DNA of 64,000 nucleotides from UBA7672 sp963738625 (GCA_963738625.1 CAVTXH010000003.1:558001-622000), one strand, 5' to 3'; counted from the stretch's first letter, positions 43,237 to 51,672 are shown. A program made the numbers and translations. The notes: generated by a model not told the origin, from the sequence alone.

Positions 43237-43554
43237 TTACTCGTCCGAACCTGCGTCCGGTTTCATATAGGCGTCGAAGTTCTTGATGTAGGCGTCGAGA
43301 TTGCCTTCCAACATCTGGCGGAAGCCGGAGACGAAGTACTCGATGGTTTCGTCCCGCTTGGCCTGCATGGCTTCCCCGGACTCGAAGCCCCTGGCCGAGG
43401 TGAAGGCGCTGAACCGCGCCGCTGCGAACAGCATGGAGGCGTTCACCATGTCGTGGGATACGCCCTCGCCGGCCTGGTCGCCCGCCTGATCGTTAGACAG
43501 GTGAATGTGTGCGTCCGCCCGCTCGTAGAAGGCGTCGTCGAGCTGCTGGGCCAT
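43237..43554 (-). CDS. DUF3144 family protein
   Basis: A 105-residue protein: FYERADAHIHLSNDQAGDQAGEGVSHDMVNASMLFAAARFSAFTSA and KRDETIEYFVSGFRQMLEGNLDAYIKNFDAYM. The pattern is DUF3144, small helical cytoplasmic proteins of unknown role. GGCAGGA precedes the start. The 43555-43811 gap upstream holds an etfB promoter candidate (TTGATT at 43702, CATAAC at 43723) and nothing else obvious. Confidence 0.83.
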   Translation of the reverse strand: MAQQLDDAFYERADAHIHLSNDQAGDQAGEGVSHDMVNASMLFAAARFSAFTSARGFESGEAMQAKRDETIEYFVSGFRQMLEGNLDAYIKNFDAYMKPDAGSDE

Positions 43555-43811
43555 GTTTTCCTGCCTCCTGCGATTCCCCTCTATTCGGCCAGCCGCCCTG
43601 CAAAAACCACCCGGAATCAGCTTCCGCGCACGAATGTTTCATCGGCGGCCCGGCTCATCGCGCCAAAGTGACGCTTTTTGCCTGCCGGCCGCCCGGAAAA
43701 CTTGATTTGGGCGCGGCTGCTGCATAACAGGGAGCGCCGGTTCGCACCCGCACCAAGGCGGGGCGACTGGCCCATGAATCTGACCGTCCGGTCCGAAGCG
43801 GAGACCCACCG

Positions 43812-44558
43812 ATGAAGGTGCTCGTGCCCGTCAAACGGGTGATTGACTACAATGTCCGGCCCCGCGTGAAGGCCGACCAGACCGGCGTCGATCTCGCCAA
43901 CGTCAAGATGGCGATGAACCCGTTCGACGAAATCTCCGTCGAGGAGGCGGTCCGCATGAAGGAGAAGGGTCTCGCCACCGAGATCGTCATCGTCTCCATC
44001 GGCCCGGCCCAGGCTGCTGAAACCATCCGCATCGGTCTCGCCATGGGAGGCGACCGCGGCATCCTGGTCCAGACCGACCAGGCGGTGGAGCCCCTCGCCG
44101 TCGCCAAGATCCTCAAGGCCATCGTCGAGGCTGAACAGCCCGGCCTCGTCATCGCCGGCAAGCAGGCGATCGACGACGACTCGAACGCCACCGGCCAGAT
44201 GCTGGCCGCGCTCCTCGGCTGGCCGCAAGGGACTTTCGCCTCGGCCGTCGCCAAGGACGGCGACAAGCTCAACGTGACGCGCGAAGTCGATGGCGGCCTG
44301 CAGACGGTCGCTCTGCAGACCCCGGCGGTCGTCACCACCGACCTGCGCCTCAACGAGCCGCGCTTCGCCTCGCTGCCGAACATCATGAAAGCGAAGAAGA
44401 AGCCGATCGACATGAAGACGCCGGCCGACTACGGCGTCGACCTCACGCCGCGTCTTTCGGTCGTCAAAGTCACCGAGCCGAAAAAGCGCGAAGCCGGCGA
44501 GAAAGTCGCCGACGTCGATGCGCTGATCGCCAAGCTCAAATCCATCGGAGCCATCTGA
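43812..44558 (+). CDS. etfB: Electron transfer flavoprotein beta subunit
   Basis: A 248-residue ETF-beta that with EtfA carries electrons from acyl-CoA dehydrogenases (such as the Mcd at 25.7 kb) to ETF-QO. The N-terminus MKVLVPVKRVIDYNVRPR and the adenine-binding loop VIAGKQAIDDDSNATGQMLAALLGWPQGTFAS are diagnostic, as is the TPAVVTTDLRLNEPRFASLPNIMKAKKKP recognition loop. EtfA follows after one base, so the two are translated together. Confidence 0.97.
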   Translation: MKVLVPVKRVIDYNVRPRVKADQTGVDLANVKMAMNPFDEISVEEAVRMKEKGLATEIVIVSIGPAQAAETIRIGLAMGGDRGILVQTDQAVEPLAVAKILKAIVEAEQPGLVIAGKQAIDDDSNATGQMLAALLGWPQGTFASAVAKDGDKLNVTREVDGGLQTVALQTPAVVTTDLRLNEPRFASLPNIMKAKKKPIDMKTPADYGVDLTPRLSVVKVTEPKKREAGEKVADVDALIAKLKSIGAI

Positions 44559-44559
44559 C

Positions 44560-45489
44560 ATGGCCGTTCTAGTTCTCGCTGAACACTCCAACTCCGCGCT
44601 CAACGATGCGACCGCCAAGACGGTCGCCGCAGCCCAGGCCTTCGGCGGCGACATCGACGTGCTCGTCGCCGGCCACAACGCCAGGGCCGCCGCCGACGCC
44701 GCCGCCAAACTGTCGGGCGTGCGCAAGGTGCTGCTGGCCGAAAGCAACGCCTTCGCCCATTCGCTGGCCGAAGCGGTCGAAGCGCTCGTGGTTCCGCTGA
44801 TGTCCGGCTATGACGCCTTCTTTGCGCCGGCCACGACCTCGGGCAAGAACATCGCCCCGCGTGTCGCCGCCAAGCTCGACGTGATGCAACTCTCGGACGT
44901 TTCCAAAGTCATCGACAGGGACACGTATGAGCGGCCGATCTACGCCGGCAACGCCATCCTGACGGTGAAGTCGTCGGACGCGAAGAAAGTCGTCACCGTC
45001 CGCGGCACGGCCTATCAGGCCGTCGCCTCCGGCGGCTCGGCCCCGGTCGAGGCCATCGCGGCGCCGTCCGGTCCGTTCAAATCAGCCTTCGTCTCGGAAG
45101 CGCTGCAGAAGTCGGACCGCCCCGAACTGGCCTCGGCCAAACGCGTCGTCTCGGGCGGCCGGGCGCTTGCCTCGTCCGAACAGTTCAACCAGTACATCCT
45201 GCCGCTCGCCGACAAGCTCGGGGCCGGCGTCGGCGCCTCGCGCGCTGCGGTCGACGCCGGCTACGCCCCCAACGACTTCCAGGTCGGCCAGACGGGCAAG
45301 GTGGTCGCGCCGGAGCTCTACGTCGCCATCGGCATCTCGGGCGCCATCCAGCACCTCGCCGGAATGAAGGACTCGAAGGTTATCGTCGCCATCAACAAGG
45401 ACGAGGAAGCCCCGATCTTCCAGATCGCGGACTACGGCCTCGTCGGCGACCTGTTCAAGATCGTGCCGGAGCTGACCTCGAAACTGTAG
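44560..45489 (+). CDS. etfA: Electron transfer flavoprotein alpha subunit
   Basis: A 309-residue ETF-alpha. The C-terminal FAD domain shows RVVSGGRALASSEQF, GAGVGASRAAVDAGYAPNDFQVGQTGKVVAPELYVAIGISGAIQHLAGMKDSKVIVAINKDEEAPIFQIADYGLVGDLFKIVPEL, which is the complete FAD-binding block. A rho-independent terminator follows. In many alphaproteobacteria a 3-hydroxybutyryl-CoA dehydrogenase gene comes next; here it is replaced by the convergent GH46-like gene. Confidence 0.97.
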   Translation: MAVLVLAEHSNSALNDATAKTVAAAQAFGGDIDVLVAGHNARAAADAAAKLSGVRKVLLAESNAFAHSLAEAVEALVVPLMSGYDAFFAPATTSGKNIAPRVAAKLDVMQLSDVSKVIDRDTYERPIYAGNAILTVKSSDAKKVVTVRGTAYQAVASGGSAPVEAIAAPSGPFKSAFVSEALQKSDRPELASAKRVVSGGRALASSEQFNQYILPLADKLGAGVGASRAAVDAGYAPNDFQVGQTGKVVAPELYVAIGISGAIQHLAGMKDSKVIVAINKDEEAPIFQIADYGLVGDLFKIVPELTSKL

Positions 45490-45514
45490 GCCCGCCCTCG
45501 CACTGAAACAGCAG

Positions 45515-45547
45515 CGCCCCGCGTCGCCGATGCGGGGCGTTTGCTTT
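45515..45547 (+). terminator. Rho-independent terminator after etfA
   Basis: CGCCCCGC and GCGGGGCG pair around a nine-base loop and are followed by TTTGCTTT. It separates etfBA from the convergent GH46-like gene. Confidence 0.8.
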
Positions 45548-45555
45548 GCGGAAGC

Positions 45556-47061
45556 CTACTTGCCCGTCGATTCCGCCACGCGCCGCGCGACGGCGAAGAG
45601 GACGATAGCCGCAACAAACAGCCCGCATGCGCCGACCGTCACCACCTCGCCCTTGGTGACGTCGTGGCTGCCTATCTTGAACATCACGTCCTCTGAGGCC
45701 GTCCCAAGCGCCGGCCCCGCCCAGGCCGGTGCGGCGGCCGTCGCCGCATCCGGCGCTGGAGCCGTCTCCGTAGCCGGCGGCGTGACCGGCGTCGCAACCG
45801 GAGGCGTGGTTGCCGGCGTCGTTGCCTCCGCCGGCGCAGGCGCAGCCGGCGTCTCCGCAACCGGAACCGGCGGCGGCGCAGCCGGCGCGGTGCTGGTCGC
45901 CACATCCGCCGTGGTGACGTCCCCGTCCTCCCCCGCCCCAAGCACCACAGCCCCCGCCGCAGCCCCGGCGCCCGCGACGGCGGTGCCTGCGGAGCCAGCC
46001 GCTCCCGTCAGCTTCTTCTCTTCCGGCGGCAATGTTTTCAACCCGTCGCCCGGACGGACGCCGACCTGCCCGGTGCGGCCCATCTCCTCCAGAACGTCGC
46101 ACATCTTGTCATAGCAGGGGCCATCGACGGCATCGCCGGGCGGAAGGTCGAATTTCTTGCGGAAGGCCTTCACCGCCGTCGCGGTGCCGGCGCCATAGAC
46201 GCCGTCGGGTTTGCCTGTCAGGAAGCCCAGCTTCGCAAGCGCATCCTGGATGAACCGGTCGCGCCCGTTGGCGCCCGACGCCGATTTGGGCGCGGCGACG
46301 CCGAAGATGTCCTTGGTCAGGCGCCGGATCGGATTGTTCTTGTAGAGGTGCGTCGCAAGATCATAGGGCGTCAGCGGATAGGTCTTCGCCGGCCGCACCA
46401 CATAGAGCGGCATGTTGAGATCCCAGTTCCCTTCCTGCGCCTGCCTGAGGAACGTCTCGAGCCGGATGGCGGTGGAGTGCAGCAGCGTGTTGGGATGGGT
46501 CGCCAGCCATTCCTTCCGTGTCTTGGCGTAGCCCTGAATCCATTCCTTCTCGTTGTCCTTGCTGGGCGCGCCATACGTCTTCTCGGTGCGCGCCTGCATG
46601 TTGAGACCGCCTGAATGAATATAGCTGTCGTAGATGACGGCGGCGGACAGCGCGTTCTGGAATCCGAACTCTTTGAACTTGTCGAGCGCGGGCGCCATGT
46701 AGCGCTCGCTGAAGAAATCGTCCTGCACTTGCTGCATCGTCGGGTCGGTCGATGCGCGCTTGAGGATGTCGTAGAGCTTCTGGTCGCGGTCGAGCGTGCG
46801 GTCGCCCGCCTTCATCTGCGGCAGGTAGGGACGCAGCGCCGATGCGAAATCCGCTTCCGGATGATTGCAGTAGCGCTCGATGAGATCGTGCAGCGTGCCT
46901 TTGGTCAGCGCCGCCTGGTGCTTGCCATAGCTGAGGCCGCCCGGGTCCTGCGGATTGCGCGCGATCGCCGAATAGTCGCCCGGCCCCTCGGACTCGAACA
47001 CGCTGACGATGGCGTCGATCGTCGCGATCTGAATCGGCGTCAGTCCCCAATTGGCCGCCAT
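45556..47061 (-). CDS. GH46 chitosanase-like protein with peptidoglycan-binding domain and C-terminal anchor
   Basis: A 501-residue protein without an N-terminal signal. Residues 1-240 resemble GH46: IVSVFESEGPGDYSAIARNPQDPGGLSYGKHQ supplies candidate catalytic Glu23 or Glu25 and Asp39, with spacing close to that of known chitosanases. Residues about 265-325 are a peptidoglycan-binding repeat (DRFIQDALAKLGFLTGKPDGVYGAGTATAVKAFR). A long Pro/Ala/Thr-rich linker follows, and about 473-492 is a transmembrane helix with a basic tail. It is therefore a tail-anchored, putative polysaccharide or murein hydrolase with an unusual topology. Divergent from the 47193 membrane protein. Confidence 0.75.
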   Translation of the reverse strand: MAANWGLTPIQIATIDAIVSVFESEGPGDYSAIARNPQDPGGLSYGKHQAALTKGTLHDLIERYCNHPEADFASALRPYLPQMKAGDRTLDRDQKLYDILKRASTDPTMQQVQDDFFSERYMAPALDKFKEFGFQNALSAAVIYDSYIHSGGLNMQARTEKTYGAPSKDNEKEWIQGYAKTRKEWLATHPNTLLHSTAIRLETFLRQAQEGNWDLNMPLYVVRPAKTYPLTPYDLATHLYKNNPIRRLTKDIFGVAAPKSASGANGRDRFIQDALAKLGFLTGKPDGVYGAGTATAVKAFRKKFDLPPGDAVDGPCYDKMCDVLEEMGRTGQVGVRPGDGLKTLPPEEKKLTGAAGSAGTAVAGAGAAAGAVVLGAGEDGDVTTADVATSTAPAAPPPVPVAETPAAPAPAEATTPATTPPVATPVTPPATETAPAPDAATAAAPAWAGPALGTASEDVMFKIGSHDVTKGEVVTVGACGLFVAAIVLFAVARRVAESTGK

Positions 47062-47192
47062 ACGCTACCCCCTAACTACACGTCCCCATTGCCCGGGCAT
47101 TCACACTATATTAGCCTCAAGAAACGGCCAACACCGCAAGCAGTCAACATCGAATGCAGCGGCGATAGCTGGCCTACAGTACGGGGGCGTAA

Positions 47193-48230
47193 GTGTTCGG
47201 GGGCCCAGTCGTAGAAATCGTCCTGGTTCTGCTTTTCGTTTTTGTGACGATGAGCGCAATTGTCAGTTCGGCCCAGGAACTGATCTTCCAGGTATTCGGC
47301 TGGCGGACGCGAAACCTTCGGCGGACCATCGAGCGGATGCTCACCGACGACACCTACGGCAAGGAGATCGGCCGCCGGGTTTACCGCCACCCCCTGCTCA
47401 ACGGCGCCGGCGGGGCCCGCAAGCAGTTGACCTATATCGAGCCCGACACCTTCGCGATCGCCATTGCGACGGCGGTGCAGCCCGACTACTCGACTGGCGA
47501 TCCGATCGCCGAGCTTCCGACCTCCGTCGAAGCGCTTCGCGACGGCCGGCTCAAGCACCGCCTGTCGCTGATCATCCCGCAGCCGAAGGAAGGCGAGAAC
47601 CACCGCGATGCGATCCGCACCGCCCTCACCACCTGGTTCGACACCGCGATCCGCAAGTCGCAGGAAACCTACAAGGCGGACGCCAAGACGCTGTCCTATA
47701 TGATCGCTGCTGCGGCGACGGTGACGCTGAACGTCAGCCCGATCGAGATCGTGCAGCGGCTGATGAACGACAAGGCGCTGCGCACGTCGGTCGGATCGCT
47801 TATGCCGCAGATCGCGCCCCTGCTGAGCAGCGCAACGTCGGGCACGGCGACCGATGCGGTCGCAAAGCTGGGCGACCCCGCGGTCGCCAATGTCATGGCC
47901 GTCCTGCAGTGCAGCGAGAGCCAGTCCAGCATGCCCATCGGCTGGCCCTGGATGGCCGGCGCGCTGGACGCCATCGGCAAGAAGGACAGGGATCCCGCCT
48001 CAAGGGCTCTTTCCGCCGAACAGAGCTCGTGCAGGCGTGCGGCCGAGAAGGTCGATACCGCCGGCATCAAGGAGCTCGTCCAGAGCCGATCGTTCGAGCG
48101 CGAATTCGGCCCCAACTTCAGGACCGACCCGCCGCTGATGATCCTCTTGGGCTGGATGATCACCGTGCTCGCCTCGGCGCAAGGCGCGCCCTTCTGGTTC
48201 AACCTGATCCAGAAACTGATAAAGCGGTAG
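47193..48230 (+). CDS. Membrane protein divergent from the GH46-like gene
   Basis: A 345-residue protein (GTG start) with an N-terminal helix (VVEIVLVLLFVFVTMSAIVSSAQELI), possibly a short middle one near 185, and a C-terminal pair near 310-340. The block SSAQELIFQVFGWRTRNLRRTIERMLTDD resembles a widespread unknown membrane family with A-x-NE-x-x-GLRARNL-RR-I-x-LL. Function unknown; in some bacteria relatives occur near contractile-injection or cell-wall genes. It shares a promoter region of 131 bases with the GH46-like gene, so the two may work together. Confidence 0.65.
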   Translation: MFGGPVVEIVLVLLFVFVTMSAIVSSAQELIFQVFGWRTRNLRRTIERMLTDDTYGKEIGRRVYRHPLLNGAGGARKQLTYIEPDTFAIAIATAVQPDYSTGDPIAELPTSVEALRDGRLKHRLSLIIPQPKEGENHRDAIRTALTTWFDTAIRKSQETYKADAKTLSYMIAAAATVTLNVSPIEIVQRLMNDKALRTSVGSLMPQIAPLLSSATSGTATDAVAKLGDPAVANVMAVLQCSESQSSMPIGWPWMAGALDAIGKKDRDPASRALSAEQSSCRRAAEKVDTAGIKELVQSRSFEREFGPNFRTDPPLMILLGWMITVLASAQGAPFWFNLIQKLIKR

Positions 48231-48288
48231 CTTTGCGTCGGGAGACCGGGGAACAGCTGACTAAGGCTTTGGCTAACCCTCACCACCG

Positions 48289-48480
48289 CGTCCCCTGCGA
48301 AGGCGGGGGTCCAGCCGCAAAGCCAAAGAGCGTCCGAAGGACTCTGAATCACAATCGAGAGGCCGGCGGGTTAGCGCGCTCCGCGCGCTGGACTGGATCC
48401 CCGCCTTCGCGGGGAATACGGCCGAAAGAATCCCCTCATCGCAACCAATCGACCGCATCCCCCGCCTTCGCGGGGGACAC
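48289..48480. repeat. Cluster of CCCCGCCTTCGCGGGG palindromes
   Basis: Related palindromes lie at about 48289-48314, 48393-48416 and 48455-48480, arranged in both orientations. The unit CCCCGCCTTCGCGGGG is its own hairpin with a TTCG-type loop. It fills the 304-base gap between the 47193 gene and the GIY-YIG gene; nothing else is visible there. Confidence 0.75.
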
Positions 48481-48535
48481 GGTTGAGGGAGTCGGGCCGA
48501 CTGTTTAAGCAGGTGGGGTGTTGGGGGAGACTTCC

Positions 48536-48844
48536 ATGGCTTTCTGGGTCTACATTCTCGCCAGCGGTCGCAACGGGACGCTTTACGTCGGCCACTCGGA
48601 CGAGATCGCGCATCGTGTCTGGCAGCATCGCGAGGAGCAGACGCCGGGCTTCACTTCCAGGTATGGCGTCAAGAAGCTCGCGTGGATCGAAGCGCATGCG
48701 ACACGGGAATCCGCCAGGACGCGTGAGCGACAGATCAAGAAATGGAACAGGCTCTGGAAGCTGCACCTTATCGAGAAGCGGAATCCAGAGTTGAAGGATC
48801 TCTACATGGAGCTGAACAACTGGTATTCGCCGCACGGCCGGTGA
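48536..48844 (+). CDS. GIY-YIG nuclease domain protein
   Basis: A 102-residue single-domain GIY-YIG protein: MAFWVYILASGRNGTLYVGHSDEIAHRVWQH supplies the VYI and YVG motifs and the catalytic Arg; IKKWNRLWKLHLIEKRNPEL contains the conserved distal helix with Glu and Lys. UPF0213/UvrC-like small GIY-YIG proteins of this kind are common in alphaproteobacteria and their targets are unknown. The ATG at 48536 has GGGGGAGA upstream. It lies immediately after the palindrome cluster. Confidence 0.88.
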   Translation: MAFWVYILASGRNGTLYVGHSDEIAHRVWQHREEQTPGFTSRYGVKKLAWIEAHATRESARTRERQIKKWNRLWKLHLIEKRNPELKDLYMELNNWYSPHGR

Positions 48845-48915
48845 CGGGGGTAGACCTCGACGCATCGCGCCTCTCGTGGTTGTCTCGCGCCAGACAATTT
48901 CTAGAGGTGATTTTC

Positions 48916-50349
48916 ATGCGAGCTGCCCATCTTTTCGCCGCCAGCCTTGCCGCGCTTGCCGCTGCGTGCGCGACCGAGCCGGGCGCATCCGCGCAGGACG
49001 CCAAGACCGCGGCGGCAGGCGAACCGGAGTTTCGGGCCCTCTACAAAGAGCTGATCGAGATCAACACCACGCTGTCGCAAGGCTCGTGCACCAAGGCGGC
49101 CGAGGCGATGAAGGCGCGGCTGTCGGCGGCGGGCTATCCCGCGGGCGACCTGCACCTCCTCGCCGATCCCAAGCGGCCGCAGGACGGAAACCTGATCGCT
49201 GTGTTGCCGGGAACGGATGCATCGAAGAAGGCTGTGCTGCTGCTTGCCCATATCGACGTCGTCGAAGCCAACCGCGCCGACTGGGAGCGCGATCCCTTCA
49301 AGCTGACGGAGGAAGGCGGATTTTTCTACGCGCGCGGCGCGATGGACGACAAGGCGATGGCCGCGATCTTCACCGACTCTATGGTCCGCTACAAGCGCGA
49401 GGGCTACAAGCCGCAGCGCACGATCAAGCTGATGCTCACCTGCGGCGAGGAGAGCCCCAACACATTCAACGGCGTGAAATATCTCGTCGAGAACCATCGC
49501 CAGCTGATCGACGCAGAGTTCGCGCTCAACGAAGGCGCGGGCGGGCGGCTTGATCCGGCGACGGGCAAGTATGTCTTCAACGGGGTGCAGGCGGGCGAGA
49601 AGCTCTACCAGGACTACACGATCGAAGTGACCAATCCGGGCGGGCATTCCTCGCGTCCGGTGCCGGACAATGCGATCTACCGGCTCGCCGGAGCGCTCGA
49701 GAAAATCTCGAAGACAGACTTCCCCGTCGAGTTCAACGACGCCACCAGGGGATATTTCCTGCGCATGGCGGATCTGACGCCGGGCCAGGAGGGCGCGGAC
49801 ATGCGCGCCGCCGCGACATCGCAGGACAAGGCCGCCATCGAACGCCTGAAGAAGAACGCCAGCCACAACTCCGTGCTGCACACCACCTGCGTCGCGACCC
49901 AGCTGAATGGCGGCCACGCCCCCAACGCCCTGCCCCAGCGCGCGACCGCCAACGTCAACTGCCGCATCTTCCCGGGCCATGCGCCCGAAGAAATCCGCAA
50001 GCAGTTGGAGGCGGCCGTCGGCGACAAGGAGGTGAAGGTCACGCTGCGCGACCAGCCGGAAACGCCCTCGCCCGCCCCTCCGCTGACGCCCGCGATCATG
50101 GGCCCGATCGAGCAGCTGACGAAGGAAATGTTCCCCGGCGTGCCGGTGGTCCCCGCAATGGCCGCGGGCGCAACCGACGGCCGCTTCCTCACGCCGATCG
50201 GCATTCCCACCTACGGCGTCTCGGGCATCTTCGCCGACCCCAACACCACGAACGCGCACGGCCTCAACGAGCGCGTGCCGGTGAAGTCGGTGATGGAAGG
50301 CCGCGTATTCCTCTACCGGCTCGCGAAGATGTATGCGGGCGGGAAGTAA
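48916..50349 (+). CDS. M20-family metallopeptidase lipoprotein
   Basis: A 477-residue carboxypeptidase-like protein. A lipoprotein signal ends AAACATEP. The two-metal site is complete: LLLAHIDVVEAN (His, Asp), GAMDDKAM (bridging Asp), TCGEESPN (general base and ligand Glu), and NAHGLNERV (His). NPGGHSSRPVPDNAIYRLAG starts the dimerisation lid domain. It fits an exported dipeptidase or carboxypeptidase working with the S9 peptidase and TonB receptors. AGAGGTG precedes the ATG. Confidence 0.93.
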   Translation: MRAAHLFAASLAALAAACATEPGASAQDAKTAAAGEPEFRALYKELIEINTTLSQGSCTKAAEAMKARLSAAGYPAGDLHLLADPKRPQDGNLIAVLPGTDASKKAVLLLAHIDVVEANRADWERDPFKLTEEGGFFYARGAMDDKAMAAIFTDSMVRYKREGYKPQRTIKLMLTCGEESPNTFNGVKYLVENHRQLIDAEFALNEGAGGRLDPATGKYVFNGVQAGEKLYQDYTIEVTNPGGHSSRPVPDNAIYRLAGALEKISKTDFPVEFNDATRGYFLRMADLTPGQEGADMRAAATSQDKAAIERLKKNASHNSVLHTTCVATQLNGGHAPNALPQRATANVNCRIFPGHAPEEIRKQLEAAVGDKEVKVTLRDQPETPSPAPPLTPAIMGPIEQLTKEMFPGVPVVPAMAAGATDGRFLTPIGIPTYGVSGIFADPNTTNAHGLNERVPVKSVMEGRVFLYRLAKMYAGGK

Positions 50350-50462
50350 CCCCTCGCTCCGAAAGGGGGGAGGAATTGCGTCTCGCCCGTTGCAGCGATA
50401 GTTGAAACGCGGGGAACGAGACTCCTCCCCCTGAAAGGGGGAGGCCGGGTGGGGGTCCAGTC
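50350..50462. repeat. CTCCCCCTTTCAGGGGGAG repeat, left flank of the DUF559 gene
   Basis: A diverged copy of the palindrome family found intact at 50866-50952: GAAAGGGGGGAGG near 50371 and CTCCCCCTGAAAGGGGGAGG near 50434-50453, followed by a GGGTGGGGGTC tail. It ends at the start codon of the DUF559 gene. Confidence 0.7.
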
Positions 50463-50867
50463 GTGCAACCGAAACCTCAATTCACGCGGACGCACAGGCA
50501 GGTCATCCGTTCTCGAAAGCTGCGCCGCTCCGCTTCAGACACCGAACGCAAACTCCGGCTTCACCTCCGCGGCAACCAGATCGGCGTCCCCTTCCGCCGT
50601 CAGTACGCCATCGGTCCGTGGTTCGCCGATTATTGCTGCGTTCCCCTGAAACTCGTCGTCGAGATCGATGGCCCGCAACACGACCTGGAGAAGGATTCTT
50701 CGCGCGGCGCAGGAATACGCGCACTCGGCTTCAGCATCCTGCGCTTCGGCGTCCAACGGGTGGATCGCGATCTGCAGTCCGTCGTCGATGCGATCTATGC
50801 CGAGATTCAACTCGAACTGCAGAGACGAGAAGCCGGGGAGAAGCTGAAACCAGCGCCCAGCACTTGA
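50463..50867 (+). CDS. DUF559 domain (Vsr/MTES-like endonuclease fold) protein
   Basis: A 134-residue protein (GTG start): RKLRRSASDTERKLRLHLRGNQIGVPFRRQYAIGPWFADYCCVPLKLVVEIDGPQHD is the DUF559 pattern, a PD-(D/E)XK-like very-short-patch-repair fold with Asp in FADY and Glu-x-Asp in VVEIDG. The C-terminal IRALGFSILRFGVQRVDRDLQSVVDAI completes it. Target unknown. The gene is bounded exactly by repeats: one ends at its start codon and the next begins within its stop codon, suggesting a cassette. Confidence 0.85.
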   Translation: MQPKPQFTRTHRQVIRSRKLRRSASDTERKLRLHLRGNQIGVPFRRQYAIGPWFADYCCVPLKLVVEIDGPQHDLEKDSSRGAGIRALGFSILRFGVQRVDRDLQSVVDAIYAEIQLELQRREAGEKLKPAPST

Positions 50868-50952
50868 CCCCCTCCTAGCCTCCCCCTTTCAGGGGGAGGG
50901 ATGGCGCCGATGTGAATTCCTCCCCCTGAAAGGGGGAGGCTAGGAGGGGGTC
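50866..50952. repeat. CTCCCCCTTTCAGGGGGAG repeat, right flank of the DUF559 gene
   Basis: A perfect 33-base inverted repeat (50866-50898 against 50920-50952). Each arm contains CTCCCCCTTTCAGGGGGAG or its complement, itself a hairpin, flanked by GACCCCCTCCTAGC. The left end overlaps the DUF559 stop codon. Confidence 0.85.
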
Positions 50953-50985
50953 CCGTCCAGAACCCGAATCTAGCAAGATGACCAC

Positions 50986-51438
50986 ATGAAAAAGCTCGCT
51001 CCTCTTCTCTCCCTCCTGTTGCTCGCCGGCTGCGAGCTGCTCACGCCCGTGCCGCTCAGCCCCCCGGAAAGCTCCGGAGCGGCGCTGCCGCCCGAGCTGC
51101 AGCGCGTGCTGGACGACTACACCATCGCCTGGCAGACGCGGGACGCGCCGGGACTGGCGGCGCTGTTCGCCGACGATCGCATCGTGATGCCGAACGCGTG
51201 CCCGCCGGTGCAGGGCCGCAACGCGGTGCAGAAGTGCTACACGGGCTCGGGCGGCGACCTCAACCTGCGCCCGCTGGATCACCGGCTCGACGCGGCGTTC
51301 GGCTACATCATCGGCGAATACGCGATGAAGGCGGATGCGCCGGCGGCTGGCAGGTTCGCGCTGACGCTGACGAAGAGCGCAGGCGGGCGCTGGCTGATCG
51401 TCGCCGACATGGACCGCGAATACCGCAAGCCGCAGTAG
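50986..51438 (+). CDS. NTF2-like (SnoaL/DUF4440) lipoprotein
   Basis: A 150-residue lipoprotein: LLLAGCELL is the lipobox. ELQRVLDDYTIAWQTRDAPGLAALFADDRIVMPNACPPVQGRNAVQKCY is the start of the NTF2-like cone fold, followed by ALTLTKSAGGRWLIVADMDREYRKP at the end. Cone-fold proteins may bind small hydrophobic ligands or catalyse isomerisation; function is unknown. It lies between two copies of the same palindromic repeat. Confidence 0.78.
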   Translation: MKKLAPLLSLLLLAGCELLTPVPLSPPESSGAALPPELQRVLDDYTIAWQTRDAPGLAALFADDRIVMPNACPPVQGRNAVQKCYTGSGGDLNLRPLDHRLDAAFGYIIGEYAMKADAPAAGRFALTLTKSAGGRWLIVADMDREYRKPQ

Positions 51439-51450
51439 GATGGTGATCAA

Positions 51451-51546
51451 GACTTGACCCCCACCTAACCTCCCCCTTCCAGGGGGAGGGATGGCGTCGG
51501 GAAGATTCCTCCCCCTGAAAGGGGGAGGCCAGGAGGGGGTCAAGTC
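51451..51546. repeat. Third copy of the CTCCCCCTTTCAGGGGGAG repeat
   Basis: An imperfect inverted repeat of the same family: GACTTGACCCCCACCTAACC on the left matches AGGAGGGGGTCAAGTC on the right, around CTCCCCCTGAAAGGGGGAG-type hairpins. It lies between the NTF2-like gene and the TonB terminator. Confidence 0.75.
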
Positions 51547-51562
51547 CCGCGCCCGGTCCGGT

Positions 51563-51604
51563 AAAAAAAGAACCCCCTCTCCGCTTCACGCGAAAAGGGG
51601 GCTC
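51563..51604 (-). terminator. Rho-independent terminator after the TonB receptor gene
   Basis: On the minus strand GAGCCCCCT and AGGGGGTTC form a stem followed by TTTTTTT (plus-strand A-run at 51563-51569). It ends transcription of the leftward receptor gene. Confidence 0.85.
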
Positions 51605-51672
51605 TGCCCGTCTTCCCCAAAAACCCGGACCCGGTCCCCCGGCGGGTAAAAGGCTAACTAGAAGTCACCCGA

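Noticed and set aside
48289..48480. Terminator for the 47193 gene
   Set aside because: The hairpins occur as a cluster of related copies in both orientations without T-runs, so a dispersed repeat is the better reading.
50350..51546. CRISPR array
   Set aside because: The repeats are palindromic, irregularly spaced and separated by genes, with no cas genes near.
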